DNA of 64,000 nucleotides from Clarkia xantiana subsp. parviflora (GCA_036873135.1 JAPTYO010000010.1:9710634-9774633), one strand, 5' to 3'. Shown: positions 21,745 through 34,456, counted from the stretch's first letter. Notes: generated from the sequence alone by a model not told the origin. Translations and numbers: made by a program.

Positions 21745-22670
21745 TGATGGATAAGTGTCCAATTCGGGTTCGTATTTACGCTTCGGGCCTCGCAAACACG
21801 TCAAAAATTACATCTCGGCTCGGAAAACACCTCCCACGGTACCAAAACGGTCCGGAGGCGCATTTACGCGCGTCCGGACCTCCGGGTTGCATAAAGCAAC
21901 CCGGACGTCCGGATTGCCATGCAATCCGGAGGTCCGGGTTGCAGCAACCCGGACCTCCGGGTTGCAGCAACCCGGACCTCCGGGTTGCAGCAACCCGGAC
22001 GTCCGGGTTGCAACAACCCGGACCTCCGGGTTGCGGCAATCCGGACCTCCGGATTGCCCGCGATCCGGAGGTCCGGGTTGCGTGACAATTCGGACCTCGC
22101 CGAATCGCCCAAGTTCGACGAGGTCCGGATTGTCTTACGGGTATCGCGCTATTACCGTGTCCGCGATCGCCGTTACGTGTAGAGAAGTCAAGTTCATGCA
22201 TTACCAACATGGACAACGGTTCCCGCTTGTTTTCTTGGACCGTCGTCAAACCGCTATAAAACCGGGTCCGGTCTCAAGGAAGCCTATAAATAGGAGACCT
22301 TGGCCACCCATTTTCACTCACTCTCTCATTTGCCCAACTTTGGTATTTTGAGCTCTGACTTCTCTCTAGAATTCTCTCTCTCTAGAAATTACCCTTTTGC
22401 CACTATAGTAACTTAGGCATCGGAGAGAGCTCCGCTAGCACCACCCCCCCCTCTCCGTGCTAGCATTGGTCCTTTGCGCAGGATCCGACGCTCGAGACGC
22501 AGAATCACCGGGTCACAGCCTTGCCGGGTCACAACCTTGCCGGGTCACAACCTCACCGGGTCACAGCCTTGCCGGGTCACCACCTTGCCGGGTCACAACC
22601 TCCGTCAGAAGGGTCACACCCGCACAACCTCAGACGCGTCCTCGTGACCTCAGTCGTCCCGGACGCAACA
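21745..22670 (+). repeat. Gypsy 3' LTR
   Basis: 926 bp, same ends as 13258-14326. It is 143 bp shorter, mainly because of fewer 23-bp palindromic units. TATA at 22285-22294. Confidence 0.93.
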
Positions 22671-23587
22671 GGATATATAGTTTGTCCTCAATTTTTTTGA
22701 ACTGTAGAAATAATGAAGTACCAATTTACATTTGTCCAAAACCGTATCTAGTAGCTAACTAAGAACTCAAATATGAAACTCTCTAAATATACCTAAACAC
22801 CCCTTGTATTATTAAGTTGGTTGGTTACAAGTTGGTTCATTCACAAATGAGACTTTACCTAGCAATTTATAATACATCCTAGGTCAGTGGAACCAATTCC
22901 ATGAGGGCTCTAGTATAATCTAGTTATAGGCTAATTCTAGAAAGTCCTTCAACTATATATCTACTAACTCCAATCTAACCCTCGAGCTTTCCATATAAAT
23001 AAATCTATAAATCCCTAAGTTTCTAGATAATTCTTCAACTAAACCTCATGAATCATAATTCCTAGAATATTCTATCACTAAAAATTAATTTACAACTTAA
23101 CATAAACACCCATTTTAAAATATTTTATTTTAATATATAATTTTACTTAATAGTGAACTCTCATTTTAGAAATTTTGAATTCGTCACTGTCTCTATTAAC
23201 TGCACGTGTCAGATTTGTTTGAGTCCGGGTTTGGGCATGAGAAAGAAATTTGTTAAAATTTAGTCTCAACCAATCTGAATTTGAAAAAAAAAATGCCTTG
23301 ATTAAATAGTCCTCACGACACAATGATGGTTTCCATTACAATTGAGTATTAAATGCGTTAATGAGTTACCTTTTTTTTTATTACCAATTGGTTAAGTGAT
23401 GAAACTTCATCTGCATAAATGGTTACTCTCTATTTTGGTATTGGCTCGCCGAATTTAACAATATATACGCTGTTTTTAATGATATTAATTACAATCTAAC
23501 CAAAAATCTAAGTCGGTAGATTTAGTTTTAGCAATTAGTTTTACTGTATTCAAGTTTAAAATTTTCTGGTGCTAATTTCATCATCAG
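22671..23587 (+). other. FAR copy B intron 3, distal part
   Basis: Nearly identical to copy C 39190-40101. Ends with the acceptor catcag at 23587. No gene is seen. Confidence 0.75.
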
Positions 23588-24019
23588 GTATGACTTTGCG
23601 TTAAGTATAAATACTTTTGGAGTGAAAAATGTCACAGAATTTGCAAAGAGATGCGTGAAATTACAAATGCTTCTTCATGTATCAACAGGTAATTTAACTG
23701 TTATCCCTTAATTAATTATTATGAATCTGAAACTTCAATATTATATATATATAAATAAATAATAATTATACTGCCCAAATTAATTAACATGCAGCATATG
23801 TAAGATTTAATACGAAAAGAGTCGAGCAGGAAGAGCCATTCTCGATGGGGGAGACATTAGTCCAAGAAGGATCCTCGAATGTTATTTTAGACATCAATAA
23901 GGAGAAGAAGGTGGTCGATGAAGCAATCCTTGAACTACGGAACAATGACATTTCTCTTAAACAACAGGCCATTGCTTTGAAAGAGTTGGGGATGAGAAGG
24001 TAATTAATTTATACTCATC

Positions 24020-24650
24020 ATGTTGAGATGTAGATATTGGGGTGTCTGGATGTTAACCCGAATATCGATCCCATTGGTGTGATTTCGTTCCGACGATCAG
24101 TTTTTCTTTGTTCTTCTCGTAATCTGTTCTTTCGCGAACCCGCACGAAGGGTAAGTCGGTGGTGGATCCGGCGAATGCTCTCCGATACTTAAATGAGTAC
24201 AGTATTTCTCGAGAGAGAAGACAAAGCTCAAATGTGCAAAAGTTCATAATGTGTAGAATGAGAAATATGGATCCCCATATATAGGCCTCAAGGGGATTAA
24301 TGCGGCTAATGACGTCATTAAATCCCTAAGCGTTTTTATTAGTGGATAACGAAGGGTTTACATCCTTGTAAACATGGGAGAGTTCGTAGTGCTGTGTAGA
24401 TGTCACGTGTGCAAGGCGTTGACAAGTCTCTCAAAGACGTGATCCGGACGACAATCATTCGGACTTCGCGTACCCTCCACACACACAACACACCCCCCGA
24501 TCGGACGTGTTGATCCAAGATCGGACCAGTTACAGTCCGAACGGGTGTTTTTTCTCGTTCGGACTGTTTTCTTCATCATGTGGTGTGTTTTTGTCAATAT
24601 TTCGTTTTACAATTGTACATGAGGTTATCGTGTCAATTAAATCCAAATTA
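24020..24650. mobile_element. Unclassified insertion in FAR B intron 5
   Basis: This roughly 630-bp stretch is absent from intron 5 of copies A and C. It contains a terminal-like catcatgttgagatg at the left and catcatgtggtgtg at the right, and a GC-richer interior (gtctggatgttaacccg, cccgcacgaagggtaag). A solo LTR is possible, but the ends do not give a clean TG...CA with matching TSD. Confidence 0.35.
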
Positions 24651-25467
24651 AAATGGGTTCAAATTAGACATATATTCATCACATCATTTTTCCGGATCCA
24701 TTTGAGTAGCTAGCTGGATTTTCTCTATCACAAGTAACCAGAGTTAGGGATGGAAGAAATATCCAATGAAGAGCGACGAAATAAATACTCTTTAACCATG
24801 GTTTGTTTAAGCAACAGTTATAATTTCATTAGCTACAACTTAACTATTTTCATTGTATGGAACTTGTTGATGTGGCAGTTAATTATTTGCCTTCGCTTTG
24901 TTAGGTAAAACTTAGCCTCCATTTCCAAGTATTTCTCAATAGTTATGATATCACAACAGTTAGAGCTAGTGATACTATATATTTTGTCATGATGATACAT
25001 ATAATCAATTCATGTATAGCAGCAGCATATCAACCACGTTTCTTTAAATAACAATAATAATAATAATAATAATTTATTAAATTATATAATTGGTATAGGG
25101 CATATATGCATGGGTGGGCTAACACATACTCATTCACAAAGTCTATGGGAGAAATGATTCTAATGAACTCCCACAATGCGATACCTTTAGTTATTGTCCG
25201 ACCAACCATAATTACCAGCACCTACAAAGATCCATTTCCTGGTTGGACTGAAGGATTCAAGTAAGTATCACTCTGTCGTATCTCTCAAATCATTTAATTA
25301 TCCCTTAATAATATGTTTGAAGGGAATTAATTAATTTTGGAAGAATATTGCAGAACCATAGACAGCATCGCAATTAGCTACGGTCAAGGAAAATTGAAAT
25401 GCTTACTGGGAGATCCAAAGACCGTGATCGATCTTGTAAGAATTCATTCTTCTCTTCTCTCCCTAAA

Positions 25468-26122
25468 CGGTTTACATGTCTTTTGGTACCTTATGTAAGC
25501 CCACTTTTGGCTTTTGGTACCACATATTTGGTTTTGCCTATTTTGGTACCAAACGTTTGTGAATTGTATATTTTTTGTCCGACCGTTAGTTGACCGTTAA
25601 ATAGTCACGTGACTTGCACATGCCTAGCCCCAAATTTTAATTTTGTTCAGTTTAGTCCTCATATTTTTTGTCCTAACTTTTTATTTTTGCAATTTAGCCT
25701 TCAACTGCACCATAGGACTAAATTGACCTAGCTATGGTCTGACTCATGGCTAAGTAGGACCATGGCTAAGGTCGACGGACCATGACTAGGGTCGCCGGAC
25801 CCGGACGACCCTAACCATGGTCCGACCTAGCCATGGGTCGGACCATGGCTAGGTCAATTTAGTCATAGGGTGCGGTTGAAAATGTTTAAAGGTCAAATTG
25901 CAAAAATAAAAAGTTAGGACAAAAATTTGAGAACTAAACTGAACAAAATCAAAATTTGGGGTTAGGCATGTGCAAGTCATGTGACTATTTAACGGTCAAC
26001 TAACGACCAAACCAAAAGTATACAATTGGCAAACGTATGGTACCAAAAATAGGCAAAACCAAACATGTGGTACCAAAAGAAAAAAATGAGCAAACATAGA
26101 GTAATAAAAGACCTATAAACCC
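25468..26122. mobile_element. Mutator-type foldback MITE in FAR B intron 7
   Basis: Inverted ends are cggtttacatgtctttt and agacctataaaccc. The arms pair over about 220 bp (tttggtaccaaacgt with its inverse; agtcacgtgacttgcacatg with its inverse). The 9-bp TSD is ctccctaaa / ctccgtaaa (25459-25467 and 26123-26131, one mismatch). The core repeats gaccatggctagggtcg-type units. Older than the other foldbacks, judging by the mismatched ends. Confidence 0.75.
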
Positions 26123-26195
26123 CTCCGTAAATAATGCAAGTGAAAATAAAATTTTATAAATATCAACTACCGGACTATAAATAATCATGTAATAT

Positions 26196-26325
26196 GTTGT
26201 AGCGGTTCAACGCTTCATCCCTTAACCAGAGGGCAGAGGTTCAAACCCCGTCAGTGACAGTGGTGGAGTCACAATCCTGGGTCAATGGTACAACCGGACC
26301 TCATCATGTCTTTAAGAAAAAAAAA
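26196..26325 (+). mobile_element. tRNA-derived SINE
   Basis: The head resembles a tRNA gene with a B box, ggttcaaacccc, at about 26239. A tRNA-unrelated body follows (acagtggtggagtcacaatcc) and an A-rich tail begins near 26311. It lies inside FAR B intron 7. It is not a functional tRNA, since no cloverleaf can be completed. Confidence 0.6.
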
Positions 26326-26334
26326 ATGACGGGT

Positions 26335-26860
26335 CTTTTATTTCCCATAAAGACATAATGATGCAAGACAGTTTCGCATGTCATTCGCATGCTTAATCAA
26401 AAATTTATGTATAGGTGGGATGACTGACCTTTAATATTAACTGAAAAAGACATATCTTTCTTTCCATAAAGATATAATGATGTTAAGTATGTTGCAAAAC
26501 AGTTTCAAATGTCATTCACATGTTGAATAAAAAATTTATGCATAGGTGGGATGACTAACCTTTAATATTAACTGAAAACAACACGTCTTTTTTTTCTTTC
26601 CATAAAGACGTAATGATGTTAAATATGTTGCAAGACAGTTTCACATGTCATTCACATTAATCAAAAATTTATGTATAGGTAGGATGACTAACCTTTAATA
26701 TTAACTGAAAAATACACGTTTTTTTTTTTTTCCATAAAGACGTAATGATGTTAAGTATGTTGCAAGACAATTTCGCATGTCATTCACATGCTTGAATCGG
26801 TTGATAAAAGCATTTATAAAAAAATCGTTGATCAAACTATCCATTAAACTAAATTAGGGG
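26335..26860 (+). repeat. Tandem array of about 118-137-bp units
   Basis: Four imperfect units in FAR B intron 7 each contain cataaaga(c/t)(a/g)taatgatg (26347, 26465, 26602, 26733), tttcgcatgtcattc-like, aaaaatttatg(t/c)ataggt and acctttaatattaactga segments, separated by T-rich runs of varying length. Confidence 0.75.
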
Positions 26861-27726
26861 CAAAAAGACTATATTAGTTTACTTTGGTAATACTTTTAAC
26901 ATTTGTTTATTCAAACGAATATATATTATTACTTAGAATCTTAGATAGTTAGATATAGTATTAGATATAGACTTATACATACGAGCGATATATACAAAAT
27001 AAATATAAGATGTTAAATAATATTATATATAAAATTTCTATTTAATGTTGCACCACTTTCATCTTTAAGTGAGGGGTGCAACAATTTTTTTTTTCCATAC
27101 GGTACTATATACACTATATCTATACAACTTATATAAAGTTGAATGGTGCAACTGCTGCCCCTCAACTACATGTAGGTCCGCCACTGGTCAGTGACCATGT
27201 GAATGAAAAAATATACATGGTCATTACATTAACCCTTACGGGTTGACCCGGAGCGAGTGGGGATTAGTTTAGATATGGAGCGAACATGCTACGGGTGCTG
27301 CCCTCCTGGTGGGGTCCTCACCTAGAACCACCCCCACGTGAAACCGAAAGAAAAAACTATTGGACAATAAGTGTTAGGAAGTAAAAACTTAAAAAAAAAA
27401 TATATATTTGTTATTTGAAAGGTTAAATATATGAAATGTGATTTATCAGTCGGTCAAGACATAACTCACACCTAGTTAGGAACCCACGTTGCTCTGAGTC
27501 ATGCCAAATATGTTCACTGGAGACCATGTCTGGAAAAAACCCAGCCTGGGTGAGCCATCCCTAACCAACCAAACCTCAAAATTGGTTCTTGCTCAATTGG
27601 TCTTAAGAGGTTCGTCCTGATCAGACTAATAGTCTCCCCGACCATGTGAACATGTTTGATTGGACTGCATTTTATTTAACTTCTCTATGCAGTCGATATA
27701 TATTGATGGTAAAAAATAATTTGCAG
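26861..27726 (+). other. Remainder of FAR B intron 7
   Basis: AT-rich to 27220, then two GC-richer patches near 27235-27345 and 27480-27645 that are absent from the other copies and may be further TE pieces. No coding evidence. Ends in the acceptor ttgcag at 27726. Confidence 0.5.
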
Positions 27727-29003
27727 ATTCCAGTGGATATGGTGGTAAATGCAATGCTGGTGGCAATTGCGGTGAATGCCAACAAACCCTACTCAAGTAT
27801 AGTTTACAATGTTGGTTCTTCGATGAGAAATCCCTTTAGGATAGGGGAACTCAAGAGTTTCATGTACCGTCACTTCAAGAAAAATCCCTTGATTACAGAA
27901 AAGGGAAAGCCTGTTGTTGTCTCTACTGCACTAAAATTGATTCCATCTGTAGAAAGCTTAAACAAGCACATGAAACTCCATTACATCATACCCTTAATCA
28001 AGGTTCGTTCTATATTTCTTTTGGCTCATCCAAAAACATGTGTTATGATAAGTTAATTACAATTGCTAGCTCAAGTTTTGCCCAATCGGACAAACTAGCT
28101 ACTAGCTTGCTGATTTTTTGATCATTTGTTTTTTAGAAGTACCTCAACTTTATCGACCAAGAAGGATAAATGACATATTTCCCCCTCAATATTTGACTGG
28201 TAAAATGTCACACTAAAACAATTGACTAGTATTTTGCATAGTCCAATTACATTCAGCTAGCGAAGTGCACATTGAAGCATACTTCAACAAGCAATGTGCA
28301 TATTTCAATTATTTGTAATTAATTTCTGCAAATTTGGACAGCACGTGATACACATGTAGAATTCCGTAATATATAATCACCCTACATTATATATATATAC
28401 ATTGTTGGGTTAGTCTTTAGTAGTCTGGCTAATTGTTTACACTAAGCTAAGTAAACTAGTTTCATAGAAAAAATTCATGCATTTGCAGCCCCCTAATAGT
28501 GAGAGACATATTATCTGTAGGTTCTGGGAGTAATTAGTTCGACCTGCTGCCCATGTTTGAAAGGCTTACATTCGGATCTCAGTCGACAAATAAGTTTGCC
28601 TATGCGATTTTCAAAACTCCACGAGCCCTATCTCTTTTCTCAAACTATGTAAGTTTCAAATTCAGTAATTGTGTTATAATTAGCTAGTGTTGACTCATAT
28701 ACAGTTTTGCTTCGGATCCCTAAATGACTTGATTAAAATTATTTTCTAATGTCGAACATTACGTAACAAAATTGGTGTAGTATTTTAAATAAATAAAGAT
28801 CAAACCATAAACATATATAATATATATATATATATACTTTCAGATTCGACGACAAAAATACAGAAAATCTTAGGAGAAGCTACAAGAAGAAGGAAGGCGA
28901 GTCGGACAATTTCGAGTTTGACCCAACTTGCATTGATTGGGAGGATTACATATTGAGGATCCACCTTCCTGGAGCTACCAAATATGTTGCTACTGCCAAA
29001 TAA

Positions 29004-29424
29004 ATAAAATATATATAATGCGACTCCATATAACGCATATTTAAATCAATTTTCTCAAATATCAACATAAAGTTGCTTCTGTGTAGCAAACGTATTATAT
29101 AAAATAATGGAGCTCTGGCACTGTTCACTCTGAGAGTGGGCACTTCTCCATGCCCTTTAGGCATGCAACAATGGAGCATGTGTGTATTAAAATGTGTGAA
29201 TTGTATTTACTTATAATAATTATCACTATGCATGTTGTGAAAACTATACGTACTTTTTTTAAAATAGGGTTCACAATAAAATGAGTAGTTAATTTTATGG
29301 ATAAATAAGTCAATGTTTTGATCTAATGAGGTTATTTTAAAACAAAAATAGGAGATTGCATCGCTGCAGACTTTACGGTTTTATTTTTCTGATTTACTCA
29401 TTTGTTCGATTCGTGAATCTGGTG
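29004..29424. other. 3' flank of FAR copy B
   Basis: Shares the aatggagctctggcactgtt region with copies A and C, so it is probably 3' UTR and flank. No other gene is seen. Confidence 0.5.
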
Positions 29425-29429
29425 ATGCC

Positions 29430-29990
29430 TGTTGGATTACGGGGACGTAATACTACGGAATGCTAAACGTGTACTAGCAAGAAATCTAATCTACGCAACG
29501 GAATTAGTACACATACCTTTTAGCTTTTCTGCCCAAGAACGATGTGGAGGGAGTTCTGATCCTCCGGTCGGAACCACGTGCAAGTTCTTCGTTAGAAGAA
29601 GTCCCACGCGATGTAGCTCCACAACAAGACTTCTGATCGATTCTTCAACGGAGATAGAACCTCAGACCATATGTGATGGTGCCGAAATATAACTAAGGGA
29701 AACAAGTGTTCTCAATGGAGATCCATGTTATTATGAATGAGTGTGTAAACCCTTAGCAGACACCCCTATATATAGTATTGGTGGAGTTGCCAAAAGGCAA
29801 CTCCAACCAATGTGGTATAGGGTGGCCAGCCGAATTGCATGTATAAGGGGGAGGCCCAATTTTGGGTCTCCCTTGTCAAATACTAATTGGATTTGGCCCA
29901 ATTAGCCCAGATTGACAATTACCTAATTAACTTAGGTAATTCCCTTAATTAACGGGCTCTTATTACGGCGCCACGTCACCATATTCTAAC
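29430..29990. mobile_element. Solo LTR
   Basis: A 561-bp sequence begins TGTTGGATTA, ends TATTCTAACA, and is flanked by an exact 5-bp TSD, atgcc (29425-29429 and 29991-29995). No second LTR or internal region adjoins it, so it is a solo LTR from intra-element recombination. Superfamily not assigned; the ends look copia-like. Confidence 0.82.
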
Positions 29991-29995
29991 AATGC

Positions 29996-30642
29996 CGTGA
30001 CTATTTATTTATGCATTCCAAGTGTTCGAATAATTGTTCATATGACTATAAGTTCTCTTAGATGCATCAGTAGTATGATGTTTCGTATAAACTTCATAAG
30101 ATTCGACTTTATATGTAGTAGTTTAGCAGATGAAGTGAGAGGAACTACTTCAGTATACAATTTGTCTTTCTACTTATTTGTTTATCTTGGCCATGAGCTT
30201 TAATTTTGGGCTTTATTTACCTGTCTGATGTGATTGGTGGAGTTTAGGCTTAGGCACTCTTTGTATTGTTCTTACAATTAACTACAAAAGTAGTTGATGA
30301 AAGAATTCTTATATCTCTCTTTTAATCTTTCATGACTTCTGATATTGTAAGTAATAGTTTCCGATTGAGATTGTTTATTATAGAGGAGAACTGATGGCGG
30401 GGTCCGAGGTTAACTGCGGAATTGTGGCGCTAGACGGCGAGGAAAAATAAGGTAAAGTGTGTCTAATTGTCTAGGCAAGTAAATACTTCTCATTCTTTCA
30501 ATTACATATCTCTGTAGTTCCAATTGCTGAAGAATATGCTAATTTAGAAGAATCCTCATCATGGCAGCTCCGGCTACAAGCCTTATCAATTACACTTTTT
30601 GTTTCGTCCGAACCCGCTTGATGTAACAGACTCGACGAATCT
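29996..30642. other. Spacer between solo LTR and gag-like relic
   Basis: No supported gene. A very short GC-rich reading starts at 30393 (MAGSEVNCG...) and stops after 18 codons just before a gtaaag. It could be a captured first exon, but nothing downstream supports it. Confidence 0.4.
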
Positions 30643-31143
30643 TCAATTTGATCGCTGTGTTCGGTCCTTCAATTTCACGCTCCTAACTTCAGGTTTGTCG
30701 TCCGGACCTGCACACAGGGGCAGTAACCAGAACGGGGGTTTCAAAGTGCTAAAGAGATCATATACCTTTTCCAGTACACTCTTGTTGTAGCTATTGAAGC
30801 TTTCTTCTAAGGCAAGTATGAGTCGGTGCAGGATTGCTGCCATGCCGTTTCTGTATCTCAGGAAGAGGGCATCCCAACTGTACTTTGCAATCGGAACATT
30901 CTCATACTCATCATGGAATTCCTGAGGCATCTCAGACATCATAATCTCCTTTGCTCTTTTGTCATCTTGCTCCCATTTAAAATGGGCGTATGCTAGGTCC
31001 TTGGTTAGACCAGCTTCTGGGTAGCTCATGAATTTCTGAATGTGACCTAACATGTCTTTGTCCTCCAACAGTGCACTGACACGCTTGCTCCACGAGTCAT
31101 AGTTTGTCTCAGTCAAAAGCTCATTAACACAAGATATTGTCAT
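30643..31143 (-). pseudogene. Gag-like (UBN2/DUF4219-type) fragment
   Basis: A 166-residue minus-strand reading begins MTISCVNELLTETNYDSWSK, resembling the start of copia gag proteins (L-x-x-x-NY-x-x-W). Helical charged segments follow (AHFKWEQDDKRAKEI, SWDALFLRY). There is no zinc knuckle, protease or LTR beside it, and the C-terminal 40 residues look out of frame. Most likely a gag relic; a domesticated gag-like gene is less likely. Confidence 0.45.
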
Positions 31144-32574
31144 CTATGCTGTAATTCGTTACTAAACACGATGATAATTATGACAATCAGGGAGACAATA
31201 ACATTTTGAGAAAGAATTGCATACATCAGATATCTATTAAGATGGAATCTGATAGATAATGATTCCTCAGTCATCTAAACCAACCAACCACCAGTAAACC
31301 AATGAAAGATGACTTCATTATTACATCTTTGCAGTGCTGCTTAAGAGAATAGTGTATGTAATTAAACTCTAATTTCGTTCTATTGTCTCCTTGAATATTA
31401 CAAACTTTTTTTTTTTTTGCATGGTTTAATTTCTGAATTTATCTCAGATTTCAGATTGGATAGAGTGAGGGGTGAAAGATCGCAGAGATGGAGAGAGGGA
31501 GGCCATAGGATTAGGAGACAATGAGGTTTAACATGGATTGCATTTTAGATTGATTTATTGGAGACTGAGAATTGAGGAATGATCACTCTTCTGCATGTAC
31601 TATTAGGCAAAAGCAATGATGCAGTGATCATAATATTGTGGGGTTGGAGGTCGATATTACTAAGTTTTACAAACGATATAGCCAACCGTTATTCATTTAA
31701 AGTTTATGAATTTTTACTTTCATTATTAAATATGTTTTCATCCCAAAATATCTACATCGAAACGATGTCAACATAACTCACTAACTGCGGCCCCCCATAT
31801 GCAAAAGTAATTAAGAGATATCAAACACCATCCGAAATCATAAATGAATTATTATTATACATAAAAAGTACTATCTCAGCCAATGTTGTCAGGATCGAGA
31901 TCCGGATCGTAAGATCGGCCGATCTTACGATCTTAAGAGAGCAAATCGTCTCGGATCGCTCCTAGGATCTTTATCAATTAGGATCACCTAGGATCGGGAG
32001 CTGGATCGTAAAATCGTTCAGAATCGTTTAGGATTGTAATAGAATCATGATCCTAAGAGATTCTACATATATTAAAATTTTTAATTATTTAATGCACTAA
32101 TTAAAATTTGGAGGCTTATTATACTTATTTAATTCATAAATTTAATTATATTTTATATTAAAAAATTAATAAACGAAATGTTTAAAAAAAACAACATTGT
32201 ATATTGTGTTTCTTCTTCCTCTTCAGTTTTCTATGCACTTTGTAGACTCATGTAATTTTGTTTTACTTAGAGTACATTGAAACATGTATGTTTCTAATGA
32301 TTAACTTGATAGTTCTTTCTTAAGTTTCATTAGCTAAACTTATTTATGATAGATTTTTTCATTTTCAAATTATTTGCAAATAAATAACTCAAATGATCAA
32401 AGTGGTTTGGACTTGAACTTGAATAATATTTGGATTTCGCATATGCCTATGACTTAGAGCTGATGAAGCATTGAATAGAGTTGATGATGTTGATATATAT
32501 AATTATTATTAGTTATACATTTGACCTTTTACATAAAAAAAAATTAATTTTCTATACATAAGTGATATTTTTTA
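31144..32574. other. AT-rich spacer with a gatc-rich palindromic patch
   Basis: No gene. At about 31891-32060 a patch rich in ggatcg and cgatc, with the perfect palindrome cgtaagatcggccgatcttacg, lies in AT-rich sequence. It looks like a small non-autonomous DNA transposon, but no TSD could be fixed. Confidence 0.45.
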
Positions 32575-33552
32575 GGGTTAAGAACCTATGAAAGGTCTGA
32601 ACTATCACCCATGTTAAACGGGAAAGGTCTGAAATTTAAAAAGTTAATAACAGAGGTCTGAAATTTCTGTTTTGTTGATAACAGCGGTCTCCGTTAGTTT
32701 TTTCCGTTAAAACTAACGGAAGTTGGTCACATGCTTGGCATGTGACCGGAAATTAAATAAAATTCCGAAAATACCCTTCTATCAAGTGTGCCCCTCACAT
32801 GCATGGAGTGAAAAGACCAAAATGCCCTTGAAGCCACCACGGTACTCCGGCGACCACCAATCGTACTCCGGCGACCACCACCGTACTCCGGCGACCACCA
32901 CCGTACTCCGACGACCACCACCAAGGCTCCGAATGGGCCAAAATCGGAGCCACCGGCCCCGATTGGGCTCCGATTGGAGCCACCGGCCCCGATTGGACTC
33001 CGATCGGGGCCAAAAAAGCTCCGATCGGAGCTTTGTGGCTCTGGTCGGAGCTCTGTGGCTCCGACCAGAGCCACAGAGCTCCAGATCGGAGCTCTGTGGC
33101 TCCGGCCGGGGCCACAGAGCTCCGATCTGGAGCTTTTTTGGCTCCGATCGGAGCTTTTTTTGGCCCCGATCGGAGCTTTTTGGCCCCGATCGGAGCTTTT
33201 TGGCCGATGTGGTGGCCGGAGTCGGGTCGCCGGAACCAAGGTGGTGGTCGTCGGAGTCGAGGTGGTGGTCGCCGGAGTCGGGTGGTGGTGGCCGGAGTTG
33301 GGTGGTTTTAATTTGACTTTAGGGGTAAAATTGTCATTTCACATTTCCTTAAATAAGATATTAAATAAAACAAAATATTAAAGGGGCAAAAATGTCATTT
33401 CACACAATTCTGTTAAATTTAACCCTAAAAACGGACGGAAAACCTCAAATCAACAAAATTGAAATTTCAGACCTCTGTTATTAACTTTTTAAATTTCAGA
33501 CCTCTCCCGTTAACATGGGTGATAGTTCAGACCTTTCATAGGTTCTTAACCC
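32575..33552. mobile_element. Mutator-type foldback MITE with GC-rich core
   Basis: Inverted ends GGGTTAAGAACCTATGAAAG and its inverse, with a perfect 9-bp TSD, tatttttta (32566-32574 and 33553-33561). Arms pair for about 200 bp. The core 32830-33300 contains (c/t)actccggcgaccaccac units, then many agctccgatcggagc-like palindromes, then ggtggtggtcgccggag units. Long ORFs on both strands are repeat artefacts. Confidence 0.9.
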
Positions 33553-33909
33553 TATTTTTTATGTGCAATACGTCACGACGAAACCCTTAACAATGTAAGC
33601 GCCCCCTCCCTAATGCTCTCGACTAGGCTCCCCTTTTATAGGAAAAAAAATAATCAGATTTTTCAATTAGTAATGTAAGCATGGGAGGTTTGGTGTGGGT
33701 TTATCTAGGGTAGGCATGAGCTAAGCATGGTTGGTTGGTGGTTGGGTAATGAGGACGTAGGCATTTAAGGGCCAAGTTCAATCCTTAATAGTAAGAAATG
33801 TATTTATGCATGGCGTGCTGTGATAGGGCGGTGTTACACCGCCTCTACACAAGATTTTCCCGATATCCATAAGTGTTATCCTAATTTATAATCTTTAGTT
33901 GGTTTTTAT

Positions 33910-34456
33910 TAGGGGTGAACTCGGGTCAAATGAATGGAAACTTTTAGGAAAACGTCCCTATCTATAGTTTTCGAGATTTTCCACTACCGTCCCTAGCTCT
34001 AGCCCAAAGTTAAATTTTTGAAAAAATTCCAACTTTGTCAGGACTATCTAATTCGGGACGGGCTAGGGACAAGCTAAATTTACACCTAAAATTGAAAATA
34101 TTTAATATTTTCAACTCAAAATACAAGTTCAAATTAGTTCAAAATCAAACATTCATCAAGTTCACGAACACATACATTAAGTTCACAAACACATTCATCA
34201 AGTTCAAATACATAGATCAAGTTCTACAACACTAATACTAGAGTTAAGAAGTAACTATAGTTAGATTACTTAAGTTGTAAAATGTTGAATTAAGGTAAGT
34301 AACTAGGGACATTCATAATTTTTTTTAAAATCCCTAGCCCTAGCCCTATCCATAGTTGGGAGTAAAAGTCCCTCCCATACGGACTCGGACACAATTTCGG
34401 GCCGAAATGTTTTAGACGGGCTAGGTTCGGGTTCCTCGGACTTATGCTGCGCCCTA
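33910..34456. mobile_element. hAT-type MITE
   Basis: 547 bp bounded by TAGGGGTGAAC and GCGCCCTA, flanked by an exact 8-bp TSD, gtttttat (33902-33909 and 34457-34464). An 8-bp TSD with TAGGG ends fits the hAT superfamily. The interior is AT-rich with no transposase. Confidence 0.8.

Larger units (their letters stand above)
13258..22670 (+). mobile_element. Gypsy (Tat-like) non-autonomous LTR element with gag-protease only (TR-GAG type)
   Basis: 9.4-kb element in FAR B intron 3, flanked by an exact 5-bp TSD, ggata (13253-13257 and 22671-22675). LTRs 13258-14326 (1069 bp) and 21745-22670 (926 bp) begin TGATGGATAAG and end GGACGCAACA. The primer-binding site TTGGCGCCGT follows the 5' LTR at 14327, matching the 3' end of a tRNA-Asp. 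A polypurine tract, ctcgggggcaag, abuts the 3' LTR. A single long + strand gag-protease ORF is present. There is no reverse transcriptase, RNase H or integrase: the 17500-21744 interval holds three tandem arrays and non-coding sequence. Outside an array-length difference the LTRs differ at only a few sites seen by eye, so insertion is recent. It presumably moves with enzymes from a related autonomous element. Confidence 0.93.
11934..29003 (+). pseudogene. FAR: Fatty acyl-CoA reductase, copy B (frameshifted exon 1, 10 exons)
   Basis: Exons: 11934-12041, 12151-12254, 12520-12728, 23588-23688, 23795-23999, 25099-25260, 25354-25435, 27727-28002, 28521-28648, 28844-29003, all with GT-AG borders and the same phases as copy C. 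Compared with copy C, exon 1 carries an 8-bp insertion (cctcacag, a near duplication of tcacag, around 12007-12016) that changes TGATGFLAK into an out-of-frame reading with an early stop. The nucleotide-binding GxxGxxG motif and everything after it are therefore lost from the annotated start. Exons 2-10 are otherwise open, including YSFTK in exon 6 and the C-terminal FDPTCIDW. Without the 8 bp the product would be about 508 residues. Intron 3 holds a 9.4-kb LTR element, and intron 7 holds a foldback MITE, a SINE and tandem repeats. A recent pseudogene is likely; rescue by an alternative start or splice is not excluded. Confidence 0.88.

Noticed and set aside
26196..26270. Possible tRNA gene
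   Set aside because: A B box is present, but the acceptor and anticodon stems cannot be formed, and a SINE body and A-rich tail follow.
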